Positions 55,952 through 64,000 of a DNA stretch of 64,000 nt are shown here, one piece after another. The notes under the pieces were generated by a model. That model did no database searches. It was not told where the DNA came from and was given only the letters and a program-made list of their open reading frames with translations. The stretch's first letter is position 1. Each line of letters begins with the position of its first letter. This stretch comes from Pseudothauera nasutitermitis (GTDB lineage Bacteria > Pseudomonadota > Gammaproteobacteria > Burkholderiales > Rhodocyclaceae): assembly GCF_004801295.1 (NCBI RefSeq), contig NZ_SSOC01000004.1, positions 1-64,000 of the forward strand, in the 5' to 3' direction. A program made the position numbers and the translations under genes.

Positions 55952-57609
55952 CAGGCGTCCTGCTGTCCGGCGAGAAATTTCTCGCGCAACTGGGCGCGCA
56001 GCTCGCGGCGGCTGACCTTGCCCACCGCCGTGGTGCCGAAGGCGTCCACGAAGACGATCTGGTCCGGCACCTTGAAGGCGGCCAGCCCGCGCTCGCGCAT
56101 CCAGGCCTTGAGGGCCGGCGCGCGCGGTTTTTCGCCGCGCGGGATGATGAAGGCGCAGCTGCGCTCGCCCAGGTATTCGTCGGGAATCGACACCACCGCC
56201 GCGTCGAACACCGCCGGATGGGCGAGCAGGTGGTCCTCGATCTCCTCGGCGGAAATCTTCTCGCCGGCGCGGTTGATGTGGTCGGTGGCGCGCCCCTGCA
56301 CCACCAGATAGCCGCCGGGCAGGCGCTGCACCACGTCGCCGGTGCGGTAGTAGCCGTCCTCGGTGAAGCTGCGCGCGTTGGCGGCCTCGTCGTTGTGGTA
56401 GCAGCGGATGGTGTAGGGCCCGCGCGTCAGCAGATAACCGGTCTGGCCCTCGGGCACCGGATTGCCGTGGTCGTCCACCACCAGCACCTCGTCGTCCGGG
56501 CTGATCGGCCGGCCCTGGGTGTTGAGGATGAGCTCCTCGGCGTCGTCCAGACGGGTGTAATTGACCAGGCCCTCGGCCATGCCGAACACCTGCTGCAGCG
56601 TGCAGCCCAGCCCGGCGACCACCCGGCGCGCGGCTTCCGGCACCAGCTTGGCGCCGCCCACCTGCACCACCCGCAGGCTGGACAGATCGTGCGGGGTCTT
56701 GGCCGCGGCGTCGGCCCACAGCAGCGCCAGCGGCGGCACCAGGCCGACGCAGGTGACGCGCTCACGGGCGATCAGCGGGAAGGCGGCGTCCGGCCCGGGG
56801 CCGGGGCTGAGCACCACGCGCGCGCCGGCGTACAGCGCGCCCAGCCAGCCCGGCGAACTCATCGGGAAATTGTGCGCGGCCGGCAGGGCGACCATGTAGG
56901 CGCTGTCGCGGCCGATGCCGCAGATCTCGTTGCTGGCGCGGAAGCTGTAGAGGTAGTCGTCGTGGGTGCGCGGGATCAGCTTGGACAAGCCGGTGCTGCC
57001 GCCGGAAATCTGCAGGAAGGCCACCGACTGCGGATCGGGGTCGGCCGGCAGCGCGGCCGGATCGCCGTCCAGCGCGGCCAGCGCGGTGAATTCTTCCGCC
57101 TCGCCGACGATCACCACCTCGCGCACCGCGGGCACCTCGGCGCGCAGTTCGCGCGCCAGCCCCCGGCAGTCGAAGCCCTCGTGGCGCTCCACGGTAATGT
57201 AGGCGCTGGCCTCGGCCTTGCGCGCGAAGTGGGCGATCTCGGTGATGCGGTGGGCGGGCAGGGCGTACACCGGGATCAGCCCGGCGCGGAACAGGCCCCA
57301 GACCACGGAGATGAATTCGGGTGTGTTGCCCAGCTGCACCACCACCCGGTCGCCCGGCCGCAGGCCGCGCGCCAGCAGGCCGGCGCCAATGCGCCCGGCT
57401 TCCCGCCACAGCTGCGCATAGGTCCACCGCGCGTCGTGGCTGACCACCGCGAGGTCGTCGGCGTAACGCTCGGCGCGCTCGCGCAGGAAACCGGGCAGGG
57501 TCTCGCCGCGCCAGTGGCCGGCGGCGCGGTAGCGCGCGACGAACTCGTCGGGCCAGACTTGACGCAGCGGCACGCGGGTGTCGGAGGGCGGAGTGGAACG
57601 ATCGTTCAT
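55951..57609 (-). CDS. entE: 2,3-dihydroxybenzoate-AMP ligase EntE
   Basis: Activates 2,3-dihydroxybenzoate with ATP and loads it on the aryl carrier protein. 552 residues of the ANL family with ATP loop [15 protein letters not shown], the DHB-pocket motif [14 protein letters not shown] seen in DhbE/EntE, and the C-terminal [15 protein letters not shown] and [11 protein letters not shown] lysine. The start ATG 57607-57609 overlaps the entC stop by one base (TAATG), so the genes are coupled. The carrier it loads is encoded across the Fur-box gap. Confidence 0.95.
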   Translation of the reverse strand: MNDRSTPPSDTRVPLRQVWPDEFVARYRAAGHWRGETLPGFLRERAERYADDLAVVSHDARWTYAQLWREAGRIGAGLLARGLRPGDRVVVQLGNTPEFISVVWGLFRAGLIPVYALPAHRITEIAHFARKAEASAYITVERHEGFDCRGLARELRAEVPAVREVVIVGEAEEFTALAALDGDPAALPADPDPQSVAFLQISGGSTGLSKLIPRTHDDYLYSFRASNEICGIGRDSAYMVALPAAHNFPMSSPGWLGALYAGARVVLSPGPGPDAAFPLIARERVTCVGLVPPLALLWADAAAKTPHDLSSLRVVQVGGAKLVPEAARRVVAGLGCTLQQVFGMAEGLVNYTRLDDAEELILNTQGRPISPDDEVLVVDDHGNPVPEGQTGYLLTRGPYTIRCYHNDEAANARSFTEDGYYRTGDVVQRLPGGYLVVQGRATDHINRAGEKISAEEIEDHLLAHPAVFDAAVVSIPDEYLGERSCAFIIPRGEKPRAPALKAWMRERGLAAFKVPDQIVFVDAFGTTAVGKVSRRELRAQLREKFLAGQQDA

Positions 57610-58814
57610 TACAAGCTCAAACCTTGCAGTGAGGGACGCTGGGCCGCCACGTGCCCTTCGCCCTGAGTGTCGGAAACCCCTTCATCGCGGATGCCGAGTG
57701 CGTTCAGCATCGCCAGGAACTTGCCCGCGGTCTCGGCCACCTCGTCCGCCGGCCGCGAACCGGCGACGATGCCCGCTCCGGCGAACAAGCGCAAGTTCGC
57801 GCCCTGCACACGCGCGCAGCGGATGGCCACGTACCAGTCGCCGTCGCCGGCGGCATCGGTCCACCCCACCGCGCCGGCGTAGAAGCCGCGTTCCACCGGC
57901 TCCAGCGCCTGGATGGCCGCCAGGGCGGCCGCGCGCGGCGTGCCGCACACCGCCGGGGTGGGGTGCAGCAATGCCGCCAATGCGGCGGCGGATGGGGCGG
58001 GATGCTTCAGGGTGCCGGTGATGCGCGTCCCCAGGTGCCACATCGTCGCGGTGGCGTGCAGCGACGGCCGCGCGGGCACGTCCAGTGTGCTGCACAGCGG
58101 TGCCAACGCATCGGCGATGGCCTCGACGACGTAGCGGTGTTCGTCCAGATCCTTGGCGGAATCGAGCAGGCTGCGTGCCGTACGCTGGTCCTCGCCGGCA
58201 TCGGCACAGCGCCGTGCCGAACCGGCGAGCGGGTGCGATTCGATGACCAGGCCACGGCGCGAGACCAGCAGTTCCGGCGAGGCGCCGACCAGCCAGGCCG
58301 GGGCTTCGCCATCGCCGACCGGCAGCGGCGCCACGTAGGCCACCACCCCCGGATCGCGCCCCAGGCGCGCGGCCAGTACGCGCGGATCGACCGCCCGCGT
58401 GGCGCGCATCGCCAGGCTGCGCGCCAGCACCAGCTTGCGCGGCGCATCCTCGCCGGCGCCCAGGCAGGCGAGTCCGCGCGCCACCATGTCCGCGTAGGCA
58501 TCGGCCGATGGTTCGGCGACGATCCCGCCGGCCAGCGCCGGCGGTGCGCCGGCGCTGGCCGGTAGCGGGGCAGCGAGCCGGGCCGGCTGGTACAGCGCGT
58601 CGTCGGCATGCGGGTCGAAGGGCAGGGCGCCGACCAGCACGGCCGGGCCGGGGCGCGATTCCGCGAAGAAGGCCTTCACCCGTTCGGCCAGCGTGGCCGC
58701 CGGGCCGGCCGGCAGCCGGGCCAGACAGCCGGTTGCTTCCAGGGGACGCTGCGGCACCTGTAGCAGGAACAGGGCGGGATGGCCGTCGTCGCCGGAAAGC
58801 GGGAACTCACCCAT
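57609..58814 (-). CDS. entC: Isochorismate synthase EntC
   Basis: Converts chorismate to isochorismate, the first dedicated step of catecholate siderophore synthesis. 401 residues from ATG 58812-58814; an ATG at 58829 is also in frame. Chorismate-binding family features: [20 protein letters not shown], then [25 protein letters not shown] and [20 protein letters not shown]. It is the first gene of the eight-gene leftward run and faces the AT-rich gap with a Fur-box-like element. Confidence 0.94.
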   Translation of the reverse strand: MGEFPLSGDDGHPALFLLQVPQRPLEATGCLARLPAGPAATLAERVKAFFAESRPGPAVLVGALPFDPHADDALYQPARLAAPLPASAGAPPALAGGIVAEPSADAYADMVARGLACLGAGEDAPRKLVLARSLAMRATRAVDPRVLAARLGRDPGVVAYVAPLPVGDGEAPAWLVGASPELLVSRRGLVIESHPLAGSARRCADAGEDQRTARSLLDSAKDLDEHRYVVEAIADALAPLCSTLDVPARPSLHATATMWHLGTRITGTLKHPAPSAAALAALLHPTPAVCGTPRAAALAAIQALEPVERGFYAGAVGWTDAAGDGDWYVAIRCARVQGANLRLFAGAGIVAGSRPADEVAETAGKFLAMLNALGIRDEGVSDTQGEGHVAAQRPSLQGLSL

Positions 58815-59293
58815 GACCCACCCGCGCATTCGCTACAACGGAGTGTTCCCGCAAGGGCAAATCAATGAAAAGGAAAAGTGAGAACTGGAAACACATGTAT
58901 TCGACACCAGCTAGAAAAAGCAACTCAACCGGCTTCAATCCATGAATCCGGCATGACTCCTGTCAATCACTTGGAATCCAAGCATGAACCGCCATACGAT
59001 TATAAATAAAAATGATTTACACTTGTAATTAGATGCAAGGCTTGCATTGGATTGAGCGAACGAATCTGCGCTAAGGCTACGGTGATCGACCCCATGCCTC
59101 CAAGGCCTTGTACATAGCGATACAAACGATAATGTGTATCATTCATATGATTTACATCGGCCCATCGGCTGCCCGGCCGGCCCACGGCGGCAACCAAGAG
59201 ACATCCGGCCGCCGGTCATTCCCGGCGGCCTGAACCCCAGCGCACCGGCAGCACGTATTCGCACACCATCGACGGTTTTTCAAAGGAGCACAC
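58815..59293. promoter_or_regulatory. Divergent promoter region of the siderophore genes
   Basis: A 479-bp gap, AT-rich between about 58860 and 59155. It contains the Fur-box-like element at 59128-59146 and several AT-rich stretches (for example TATAAATAAAAATGATTTAC near 59001) that could hold the promoters for entC leftward and the lipoprotein gene rightward. No gene was found in it. Iron regulation of both sets is inferred from this element and the genes' roles. Confidence 0.6.
59128..59146. promoter_or_regulatory. Fur-box-like element
   Basis: GATAATGTGTATCATTCAT matches the 19-bp Fur consensus (GATAATGATAATCATTATC) at 13 of 19 positions, including the GATAATG start. It lies 147 bp upstream of the lipoprotein start and 314 bp from entC. 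Confidence 0.6.
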
Positions 59294-60739
59294 ATGAACG
59301 GCAGACGTACTTTGTCCCACGCACTCTCCACCACAGGCTCGCGCACCGTGCTGCTTGCCTCGCTCACGGTGCTGATGGCCGCTTGCGCCACCGCGCCGTC
59401 CTTCGACACGCCGGATGCGAGCTTCAAGGGCCGCGTCAACGTCGTCGAAACGCCGGTGGTGGTGCCGGGCACCGAAGTCAAGCTGGCCGGCCGCGACTTC
59501 AAGCCGGGCCAGGAAATCCGTCTGACCTACGGCGGCGCTGCGCTGAGCGGCAAGGAGCCGGTGGTGGTCGGCGCCGACGGCACTTTCCGCACCCAGTTCG
59601 TCGTGCCCGCCGATGCACCGGTCGGCCAGCATCCGGTGGTGGTGAACGCCTCCAAGCCTGCCGCCGCGCTGATCCACACTCTCAAGGTGTCGCCGGACAT
59701 TCCGCTGTCGGGCGAGGAGCGCTTCACCCTCACGTCCAAGCCGCTGGTGCCGGGCCTGTACCAAGCCGCCTACTCGGCCAAGAACGACGTGCTGTTCGTG
59801 ACCTCCGCCGTCGGCCGCCCGCCGGTGACGCAGACCCAGCTGGTCAAGGTCGATCCGCAGACGCTGGCCATCCTGGCCAATGTGACCCCGCCGCCCGCAC
59901 CCGCGCAGCCGGCCCGCGACGGCCAGGCGCCGCGCGACCCAGGCCTGTACGCCGTATATGGCGTGGCCGTCGATGACGTGAATGGCACCGTGTGGGTCAC
60001 CAACACCCGGCAGAGCACCGTGGCCGTGTATCGCCAGTCCGATCTCGCCCTGCTCAAGCAGTTCGACGCCGGCCTGGTGCCGCATGTGCGCGACGTGGTG
60101 GTCGACGAGAAACAGGGCAAGGTCTACGCGTCGGCCTTCGGCGCGCCGAACATCGCCGTGTTCGATGCCAGGACCCAGGCCTTCGTCAAGAACATCGAGA
60201 TCAAGACCACCCTCGCCGGCGGTCCCGGCGCCGGCGACAGGAAGTTCTCGCCGATGAGCCTGGAACTCGACCCGGAAAACCACAAGCTGTACACCGTCAG
60301 CATGTCGACCGACGAAGCCGCGGTGATCGACACGCGCACCGACGAAGTCGACAAGGTGTTCGCTATCGAAGGCTCCAAGGGCGCTTCCGGCGTAGCCTTC
60401 GACCCCAGGACCAACCGCCTGCTGGTCGCCTCCCAGGGTTCCGACAACCTGCTGATCGTCGACCTCGCTTCGGGCAAGACCCTGCACGACGTGAAGGTCG
60501 GCGCAGGCCCGCTGAACGTGGCGAAGGACAGCGAACGCGGCGTGGCCTACGTGCCGAACCGCGGTTCGGGCACCGTGACCGTGGTGAACTTCGATGGCGA
60601 AATCGTCGCCAACCTGCCGGGCGGCACCCTGCCCAACCACGTGACCAAGGCCGGCAAGGGCACGATCTACGCGATCAACAAGGCGCGCGGCAACGAAGAC
60701 CCGAACGGCGACCGCATCACCCGCATCACCCCGCGCTGA
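59294..60739 (+). CDS. YncE-like beta-propeller lipoprotein
   Basis: A 481-residue exported protein. Lipoprotein signal: TVLLASLTVLMAAC, with the lipid cysteine at about residue 31. The first part (about 40-130) looks like an Ig-like domain; the rest is built of repeated blades of YVTN/NHL type, such as TVWVTNTRQSTVAVYR, KVYASAFGAPNIAVFD and GVAYVPNRGSGTVTVVN. E. coli YncE is an iron-repressed periplasmic propeller of unclear role, so this may share that regulation. AAAGGAGCACAC precedes ATG 59294. It is divergent from entC. Confidence 0.78.
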   Translation: MNGRRTLSHALSTTGSRTVLLASLTVLMAACATAPSFDTPDASFKGRVNVVETPVVVPGTEVKLAGRDFKPGQEIRLTYGGAALSGKEPVVVGADGTFRTQFVVPADAPVGQHPVVVNASKPAAALIHTLKVSPDIPLSGEERFTLTSKPLVPGLYQAAYSAKNDVLFVTSAVGRPPVTQTQLVKVDPQTLAILANVTPPPAPAQPARDGQAPRDPGLYAVYGVAVDDVNGTVWVTNTRQSTVAVYRQSDLALLKQFDAGLVPHVRDVVVDEKQGKVYASAFGAPNIAVFDARTQAFVKNIEIKTTLAGGPGAGDRKFSPMSLELDPENHKLYTVSMSTDEAAVIDTRTDEVDKVFAIEGSKGASGVAFDPRTNRLLVASQGSDNLLIVDLASGKTLHDVKVGAGPLNVAKDSERGVAYVPNRGSGTVTVVNFDGEIVANLPGGTLPNHVTKAGKGTIYAINKARGNEDPNGDRITRITPR

Positions 60740-60748
60740 ACGCGCGCT

Positions 60749-60810
60749 CCGGGGCCCCTGCGGGCCCCGGCCACGGACCGCGCCGGGAATCCATCCCCGG
60801 CGCGGTTTGC
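60749..60810 (+). terminator. Tandem hairpins after the lipoprotein gene
   Basis: CCGGGGCCC/GGGCCCCGG with a 4-nt loop spans 60749-60770. A second, stronger stem CCGCGCCGGG/CCCGGCGCGG spans 60778-60805 and is followed by TTTGCTT. The second fits a rho-independent terminator, so the MFS exporter gene needs its own promoter in the remaining gap before 60957. Confidence 0.72.
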
Positions 60811-60956
60811 TTGAATACCGTCCATGTCCGTGCGCAACCGTGATCGGCCCCCAGCTCCCCATGCGACGGGAAAACGCTGTTCCATGCGCCTCCCCTGCAT
60901 TCCAGCTGGGCTAGAATTGGCCGCCCGCTGACTTCGCTGCGGCCCCGAAATCCCCG

Positions 60957-62240
60957 ATGAGCGCCGATACCGAATCCCCAGCCAAACCCGCGCACCCGCC
61001 CAGCGAAGCGGGTCCGGCCCTGCATCTGCCGCCGCTGCTGTTTTCCGCGCTCGCCGGCACCATGGCGATGATGGCCTACGTGGCGGTGATCGGCCCGGCG
61101 GCCCGCCAGCTCGGCCTGCCGGAATGGGTGGTGGGGCTGTCGATCACCGCCGGCGGCGTGTTCTGGATGCTGCTGGCGCGCTGGTGGGGCGGCATCAGCG
61201 ACCGCCACGGGCGCAAGCCCGTGCTGCTGATCGGCTTCGGCGTGTTCGCCGCGATCTACCTGATGCTGGCCGCAAGCGTCGATCTGGCCCTGCGCGGACA
61301 GCTCGGCGCGCTTGCCCTGATCGTGCTGCTGGTCGGCACCCGCTCGCTGATCGGCGCGGTGTATGCCGCCGTTCCACCCTGCACCGCCGCATTGATCGCC
61401 GACCACACGCCGCCGCCGGAACGCCCGGCGTGCATGGCCAAGCTCGGCACCGCCAACGCCCTGGGCATGGTGGCCGGCCCGGCCGCCGCCGGCATGCTGG
61501 CCGCCCATGATCTGAGCCTTGCTCTGTACGGCGCGGCCGCGCTGCCCGCCGTGGCCTTGCTGGTGATCTGGTTCGCCCTGCCGCATTCCACCAGCAGCGC
61601 CACCTGCGCGCCGGACGGCGCTGCCCGGCCGAAACCCTCGGTGAAGCTGTTCGATCCGCGCCTACGCCTGGCCAGCCTGACCGCTCTGATCGCCATGTCC
61701 TCGGTGGCCGTCGCCCAAGTGCTGGTCGGCTTCATCGCCATCGACCGCCTCGGCCTGGATGCCCAGGCCGGCGCACGCGCGGCAGGGCTGGCGCTGGCCA
61801 CCGTCGGCCTCGCGCTGATCGCTTCGCAGCAGTTCGTCATGCGCCTCAAGAGCGTACCGCTGACCCGCTGGGTATCCACCGGCACCCTCATCGCCGGCAT
61901 CGGCTTCGCCAGCGTGGCGCTGGTACACACCCAAGCCCAACTGCTGGCCTGCTACGCGGTGGCGGCCTTCGGCATGGGGCTGGTGTTTCCGTCCTTCCAG
62001 GCCATGGCCGCCAACGCCGTGCACAGGCACGAACAGGGCGCGGCGGCCGGCACGGTATCGGCCGCGCAGGGGCTGGGCATGGTCGTGGCACCCCTGGCCG
62101 GCACCCTGCTGTACCGCATCGCCCCCAGCCTGCCGTACCTGCTGGTCAGCGGCCTGCTGTTCGCCCTGGCCCTGTTCGTCGTCCTGCATCGCCCGCTTCC
62201 GCTTTCCTCCGAACCGACTTCCGTCCGAGAACATCCATGA
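60957..62240 (+). CDS. MFS transporter, probable siderophore exporter (EntS-like)
   Basis: A 427-residue, 12-helix exporter. The first loop carries GGISDRHGRKPVLLIGF, the typical MFS motif A, and motif-like segments repeat in the second half (MGLVFPSFQAMAANAVH). EntS exports newly made enterobactin, and the position of this gene directly before the aryl carrier and NRPS supports the same role; the substrate is inferred. Its stop overlaps the aryl carrier start by 4 bp (ATGA), so it is coupled to the biosynthesis genes. Confidence 0.85.
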   Translation: MSADTESPAKPAHPPSEAGPALHLPPLLFSALAGTMAMMAYVAVIGPAARQLGLPEWVVGLSITAGGVFWMLLARWWGGISDRHGRKPVLLIGFGVFAAIYLMLAASVDLALRGQLGALALIVLLVGTRSLIGAVYAAVPPCTAALIADHTPPPERPACMAKLGTANALGMVAGPAAAGMLAAHDLSLALYGAAALPAVALLVIWFALPHSTSSATCAPDGAARPKPSVKLFDPRLRLASLTALIAMSSVAVAQVLVGFIAIDRLGLDAQAGARAAGLALATVGLALIASQQFVMRLKSVPLTRWVSTGTLIAGIGFASVALVHTQAQLLACYAVAAFGMGLVFPSFQAMAANAVHRHEQGAAAGTVSAAQGLGMVVAPLAGTLLYRIAPSLPYLLVSGLLFALALFVVLHRPLPLSSEPTSVREHP

Positions 62241-62497
62241 GCACCCCGTCCGCCACCTCCGCCCCGCTCACGCTGGACCGCATCCGCAGCGAGATCGCCG
62301 GGATCATCCACGAAAGCCCCGAGGACATCGGCCTCGACGACAGCCTGGTGGACTGGGGCCTGGATTCCCTGCGCCTGCTCAACCTGATCACCGCCTGGAA
62401 CCAGACCGGGCTGCAGCTCGACATGTCCGAACTGGCCGGCCAGCTCACCCTCAACGCCATATGGAAGGTCATCCGCCAGCGGCAGGCCGGCGCATGA
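62237..62497 (+). CDS. Stand-alone aryl carrier protein
   Basis: An 86-residue acyl carrier protein. The phosphopantetheine attachment serine is in WGLDSLRLLNLI (residue about 45). Similar to the C-terminal carrier domain of EntB/DhbB/VibB, which accepts 2,3-dihydroxybenzoate from EntE. Here it is a separate gene, coupled by ATGA overlaps to both the exporter upstream and the NRPS downstream. It supplies the missing domain of the short EntB encoded on the other strand. A phosphopantetheinyl transferase is not in the window. Confidence 0.9.
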   Translation: MSTPSATSAPLTLDRIRSEIAGIIHESPEDIGLDDSLVDWGLDSLRLLNLITAWNQTGLQLDMSELAGQLTLNAIWKVIRQRQAGA

Positions 62498-64000
62498 ACG
62501 AACGCGCCGCACATCCACCGGCCCTCGCGCCGGTGTGGCCGCTCACCGAGGCCCAGTCCGGGCTGTGGTACGCCCAGCAGCTGGCGCCGGACAACCCCAG
62601 CTTCAACACCGCTCACGCGCTGTGGATCGAGGGCGAGCTGGATGTCGACACCTTCCGTGCCGCCGCCGACCAGACCGTGCGCGAGGCGCAGTCGCTGTCG
62701 CTCGCCCTGCGCCACGGCGAGAAGGGCCCGGAACAGTGGCTGGACGCCGCGCGCACGCCCTGGCTGGAGTTCGTTGACCTGAGCGCGCAGGATGATCCGC
62801 GCGCCGCCGCCCGCGCGGCCATGCGCCAGGACATGGACACCCCGCTCAACCCCTTGCGCGACGCGCTGGCGCTGCAGCGCCTGTACCGCCTCGGCGCGCG
62901 GCAATATGTCTGGTACCAGCGCGCCCACCACCTCGCCAACGACGGCTACGGCATGGCGCTGTGGACCACGCGGGTGTGCGAGCTGTACGCCGGTGGCACC
63001 CAGCACGCCCCACTGGGCGCGCTGCAGGCGGTCGTCGACGAAGACCTGGCCTACCGCGAGGGTGACAAGCGCGCCAAAGACGCCGCCCACTGGCGCGAAG
63101 CCTTCACGCCGATGCCGGAAGTCGCCGGCATGGCGCCCGGCCGCGCCGTCAGCGCGCACACCTGCCACCGCCGCGAGATCGCCCTGGACGCGGACTTGCG
63201 CGCCCGCCTGCTGGCCTTCGCCGAACGCCTCGGGCAGACCTGGCCGGACCTGCTCACCGCGCTCACCGCGCTGTACTGCCTGCGCATGGCCGGCGCCGCG
63301 CAGACCGTGCTCGGCATCCCCTACATGGGCCGCCTGGGCAGCACCAGCGCACGCGCCACCGCCACCGTGATGAACGTGCTGCCGCTACGCGTGGCAGCCA
63401 CGCCGGACACCGCGCTGGACGAGTTCATCCGCGAACTCTCCGTCACCCAGCTGCGCGCCCGCCGCCACGGCCGCTACCGCAGCGAACAACTGCGCCGCGA
63501 CCTCGGCCTGCTCGGCGGCCAGCGCCGCCTGCACGGCGCGCTGATCAACGTGCAGCCCTTCTACCGCCCGGTCGACCTGAAGGGCGTACGCGCCGAACTG
63601 GAAATCCTCGGCACCGGCCCCATCGACGACATCACCATCGGCTTCCGCGGCGACGGCACCCAGTTGCTCGACCTGGAAATCGAGGCCAACCCGGACCTCT
63701 ACAGCGCCGCCAGCGTGGACGCCCATCTGGCCCGCCTGCCGGCCTTCCTGGAAGCCGCGCTGGAAGCCCGCACGGTGGGCGACATCCCGCTCGCCAGCCC
63801 GGTCGAGGCGCAACGCTACCTGTTCGAGGTCAACGCCACCGAGCACCCGGTGCCGGACACCACGCTCACCGCGCTGATCGAAGCCGGCATGGCGCGCGAC
63901 ACGCAGGCCACCGCGCTGGAATTCGAAGACAGCGCGCTGAGCTACGCCGAACTCGAACAACGCACCCGCGCGCTGGCCGAGGCGCTGCGCGCGCAGGGCG
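62494..64000 (+). CDS. Siderophore nonribosomal peptide synthetase (EntF-like), N-terminal part
   Basis: The gene continues past the window; 502 codons are present. A condensation domain occupies about residues 13-430: PLTEAQSGLWYAQQL, the active-site motif HHLANDGYG (HHxxxDG) and GIPYMGRLGS. It would join DHB from the carrier to an amino acid. From about 445 an adenylation domain begins (TALEFEDSALSYAELEQRTR); its substrate code lies outside the window. ATG 62494 overlaps the carrier stop (ATGA). Resembles EntF; whether the product is a cyclic trilactone cannot be seen. Confidence 0.9.
   Translation, partial: MNERAAHPPALAPVWPLTEAQSGLWYAQQLAPDNPSFNTAHALWIEGELDVDTFRAAADQTVREAQSLSLALRHGEKGPEQWLDAARTPWLEFVDLSAQDDPRAAARAAMRQDMDTPLNPLRDALALQRLYRLGARQYVWYQRAHHLANDGYGMALWTTRVCELYAGGTQHAPLGALQAVVDEDLAYREGDKRAKDAAHWREAFTPMPEVAGMAPGRAVSAHTCHRREIALDADLRARLLAFAERLGQTWPDLLTALTALYCLRMAGAAQTVLGIPYMGRLGSTSARATATVMNVLPLRVAATPDTALDEFIRELSVTQLRARRHGRYRSEQLRRDLGLLGGQRRLHGALINVQPFYRPVDLKGVRAELEILGTGPIDDITIGFRGDGTQLLDLEIEANPDLYSAASVDAHLARLPAFLEAALEARTVGDIPLASPVEAQRYLFEVNATEHPVPDTTLTALIEAGMARDTQATALEFEDSALSYAELEQRTRALAEALRAQG

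Overview
The window looks like the replication-origin-proximal part of a high-GC betaproteobacterial chromosome. The block rsmB, DUF4390, ntrY, ntrX, trkA, trkH, and the order mnmE, yidC, rnpA, rpmH, dnaA, dnaN, gyrB, point to Rhodocyclales (Thauera/Azoarcus-like). That placement is an inference from gene content; no database search was run.

Left part (1-17.6 kb), almost all on the minus strand: the start of priA (cut by the window edge), hemE, a convergent plus-strand M20 amidohydrolase, the potassium uptake pair trkA/trkH, the NtrY/NtrX-type two-component pair, a DUF4390 exported protein, rsmB, the spermidine genes speD/speE, a TSUP permease, mnmE, yidC, rnpA and rpmH (rpmH encodes only 44 residues). 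Two identical parS-like palindromes flank the TSUP gene. The hemE-priA gap holds a DnaA-box cluster beside an AT-rich stretch.

Origin block (17.5-23 kb): the rpmH-dnaA gap carries one perfect DnaA box. Transcription diverges here, with rpmH/rnpA/yidC/mnmE leftward and dnaA/dnaN/gyrB rightward, as expected next to oriC.

Accessory and transport region (23-50.6 kb): a cytochrome b561, TetR, Bcr/CflA efflux module with different codon use and a palindromic operator; a DUF72 protein; a large EndoQ-like PHP nuclease fused to a UvrD helicase; small envelope proteins; a sulfate uptake operon (sbp-cysT-cysW) without cysA; an SLC13/RCK permease; purT; an AEC carrier; prfC; an aspartic protease; a tripartite tricarboxylate transporter (tctCBA) followed by an AbrB-family permease; a class V aminotransferase with a lone solute-binding protein; and a TctD/TctE-type two-component system.

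Siderophore region (50.6-64 kb): a tight leftward run entC-entE-entB-entA, then substrate-binding protein, permease, ATPase and esterase, makes and activates 2,3-dihydroxybenzoate and takes up and hydrolyses a catecholate siderophore. Across a 479-bp AT-rich gap with a Fur-box-like element, a rightward set encodes a YncE-like lipoprotein, an MFS exporter, a free-standing aryl carrier protein and an NRPS that runs off the window end. The carrier that is normally fused to EntB is therefore a separate gene here, translationally coupled to the NRPS. No TonB receptor, tRNA, rRNA, insertion sequence or CRISPR array was seen.
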